Below, piece after piece: positions 62,060 to 64,000 of a stretch of 64,000 bases of DNA (position 1 is its first letter; every line of letters begins with the position of its first letter). Where the stretch lies: positions 1,178,001-1,242,000 of the forward strand of contig SPDT01000001.1 in assembly GCA_008477525.1 (NCBI GenBank), read 5' to 3'. The position numbers and the translations under genes are program-made. Under the pieces are notes generated by a model. That model ran no database searches and was not told the DNA's origin. It saw only the letters and a list, made by a program, of their open reading frames with translations. The DNA is from Hypomyces perniciosus (lineage: Eukaryota > Ascomycota > Sordariomycetes > Hypocreales > Hypocreaceae).

Positions 62060-62887
62060 AAGGGTATTATGGGTATCCATTACAACGAGAAAATGGCCGA
62101 GACTCTATTTCGTTATCGAATGGCAGCAAGTATATACATAAATTGAGATGGGTTTTGTGGCAACGTTCTAAATGATGGGCAAAGATAATGATTTACGTTG
62201 CGGCTTTTATGGTTATGTGTTTGCATTGGCTTTTTAGTCCCCTTGTCTGTTCTAGTTAGCTTCGACACGAATCTCGAGCAGTCTGCTGTCCAGGGCTGCA
62301 TCCCGATCAAACAAAGCAAATCTGGACCCTACATTTAACTATTTGATCGAATTTCAATGCTACATTTAACTGTTTAACCAGATTTAATTTGATTTGATAC
62401 ATTTAATTAGGTGATACTATTCCTAATTCCTTAGTGCCTTTATCCCTTAATTTCCTTAATATTAATACTAATTTAATCGCTCTGCTTCTCCCTTTTAAGA
62501 ATAAAATTCCTTTTAAGTGTAATTACACTTTTTTGCAGCTAATTCTTTAAGTATATTACCTTTTTAAATATTAATAGCTTTATAGAAAGTCGCTAAAAGG
62601 TTAATATTAACTTAATAAAACTAAAAGCTTTTTTATAGTTAACAGTTATAATAAGAATTGCCAATATATTAAAGGTAAATTTATTAAAGGTTAGAAATAT
62701 ATATTAATATAATATCTATTACTATATTAAGTTATTAACTTTTAAAAGTAAATTAAAGTAATAATATTTCTTAAGTTTAAAGCTATTATTAAATAGTTTT
62801 ACTATTTTACAATTAAACTATTATTAATAGTAACTCTTTTCTTTATTTTTCTTTAATATTAAAAAGGAGTTTTTTAATACTAGATTT
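62060..62887. other. Right edge of island 3 and RIP-mutated flank
   Basis: Ordinary intergenic sequence to about 62340, then a short stretch with repeated TACATTTAACT and TTTGATTTGAT motifs, then AT-rich mutated DNA up to the Gypsy-3 LTR. No gene seen. Confidence 0.45.
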
Positions 62888-63113
62888 TGTAACGGGTGTA
62901 GCCTAACTGGAAAGCATACAGTTAGGGCACCTCTGTATTGTCTATCTATAGCTAAAGGAAGGAAGCTCTATACTAGCTATATATGCGTTATATAGTTGTG
63001 CGTATAGGGTTGTGGCTGAGGTGGTTTCCTAATTAGGTAAGCGGTCTAGTATTAGTTGTATTTCTGGATTCGGCGTAGTCGTGATTCCGGGAGACATAGC
63101 CTAGCCTGTAACA
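62888..63113 (-). repeat. Gypsy-3 3' LTR
   Basis: 226 bp from TGTAACGGG to CCTGTAACA, same family as 19050-19273. The C7 tract at 63117-63123 is the minus-strand polypurine tract, so this is the 3' LTR of an element extending beyond the right edge. Confidence 0.9.
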
Positions 63114-63153
63114 TTACCCCCCCTTCTTACAGTGGCTCTCTCCTTAGGCGCCG

Positions 63154-64000
63154 TTACTTCGCTGGCGCATAGCTGTTAAGTGGCCTATCGTTAGATTCGA
63201 TTGGGCTATATTTAGATATATAGTTATCGAGAGCTGCTGTATCTTTAAATACGTGTATCGGTTCCCAGGTTGGCTGTATATATCCTTTCCACTGTATTAA
63301 TGCTTCGCGGAAAGAGCCGCGACCTCGCCGCTTAATCCTCGCGCAGAGGACCTCTTTAACTTCCTATTCATCCTTACTATCCACTTATATTAGTAGTAGT
63401 TAAGGGTTATTTAAAATCTGGCCTGGAAAGGGGTTATCGGCCACTCTTTTTAGCAGGTTAACGTAAAATCGCGGGTATATACCAGTTAATACGCCTAGTT
63501 CTACTATATAAAGGCTAATAACCTTTATTACTATATATTTATAATATAGGGCATTAAGCTTTTTAGAAGGCTAGGGAGTATTATAATTGCCGAGGTATAG
63601 CCAGACTTTATCTCTTACTTTATATCTTTTAAAGGGGCCTTACTGCTAGTTTGCGGAATCTTTATAGCATTATTATATAGTAGCAAGTACTGCTTAGGTA
63701 AAGGCAGTTACTTTTTCTAGTCTTTTAACTATTTCTTTTACAGCCTTCTCCTTTAAGTCCTTTAATCTAATAGCTTTATTTTCTTTTATATATAGCTAAA
63801 GGGGTTCTATATAGTAGCTATACTTAAGGAAAAAGGGGCTTATTTAGATAGCTGTATATTCGCGGTTATTTAAAGTTAATTACATTACTGGGAAAAGGTC
63901 TCTTTAATTGCTCTAAAAGTAGTTTATATATACTTTAAAGTATACTTAAATCTTTTAGTTGCTCCTCTCTAGTCTGCTATTAGTTTATAGGTAATATACT
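63154..64000 (-). pseudogene. Gypsy-3 (chromovirus) pol 3' end: integrase C-terminus and chromodomain
   Basis: On the minus strand from the window edge, the integrase tail is recognisable in read-through. A chromodomain lies at about 63384-63200: VDSKDE-stop-EVKEVL, then the core ALIQWKGYIQPTWEP. The frame ends at a natural TAA at 63156-63154. The only stop inside the chromodomain is a TAG (63366-63364) where the family has Trp, a one-base RIP-type change. Chromodomains of this kind steer integration toward marked chromatin. The element is RIP-hit but younger than the Gypsy-1 and Gypsy-2 copies. Its 5' part is outside the window. Confidence 0.8.

Overview
This window is nuclear DNA of a filamentous ascomycete with very strong repeat-induced point mutation (RIP). 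Three short gene islands of ordinary composition (about 11.3-16.7 kb, 40.8-46.6 kb and 59.7-62.3 kb) sit in extremely AT-rich DNA. Almost all of that AT-rich DNA can be read as nested, mutated retrotransposons. The remaining C bases lie mostly before T or C, and former Trp codons are now TAG. This is what exhaustive C-to-T mutation at CpA, and probably CpG, leaves behind. Spliceosomal introns of 45-220 bp, a HET-type gene, a fungal rhodopsin-domain protein, a NACHT-ankyrin NLR and a secreted eqolisin-like protein all fit an ascomycete. I cannot name the species.

Repeat landscape. I separate six families by their ends. Gypsy-1 has LTRs of about 165-173 bp and a 7-G polypurine tract; copies lie at 1-4111, 8043-10799 and 24997-34015. 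Gypsy-2 is one complete copy at 34213-39610 with a GTTTA target duplication. Gypsy-3 is a chromovirus with 226-bp LTRs; one copy runs off the right edge from 62888, with a solo LTR at 19050-19273 and a fragment at 46649-46792. Copia-1 has 580-bp LTRs; a 5'-truncated copy is at 4112-8042, and solo LTRs are at 50261-50839, 17841-24393 (split) and 51495-57804 (split). A LINE of about 5.7 kb with endonuclease, reverse transcriptase and RNase H occurs as two full-length copies (18214-24174 minus, 51711-57432 plus) and one 3'-truncated copy (46793-49835). There is also a tiny LTR element (TRIM, 444 bp with 76-bp LTRs, plus a solo LTR), a 596-bp inverted-repeat element, and a 262-bp solo LTR of a further family.

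Gene islands. Island 1 holds a broken 3' part of a HET-domain gene (11700-12535) and an intact three-exon rhodopsin-domain membrane protein on the minus strand (15125-13947). Island 2 holds one large five-exon NLR (40894-45326): SesB-like alpha/beta hydrolase, NACHT NTPase, ankyrin repeats. Island 3 holds a secreted eqolisin (peptidase family G1)-like protein (61000-61794) that appears to lack the catalytic pair, with a possible remnant of a second copy just downstream. The islands are accessory in character: allorecognition or immunity genes and secreted proteins placed between RIP-inactivated repeats.

Most notable: the two full-length LINE copies are inserted at the same place in two separate solo LTRs of Copia-1, each with its own target-site duplication. 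Three short solo LTRs (76, 224 and 262 bp) remain largely unmutated inside heavily mutated hosts. The TRIM carries a B-box-like tRNA-related segment.
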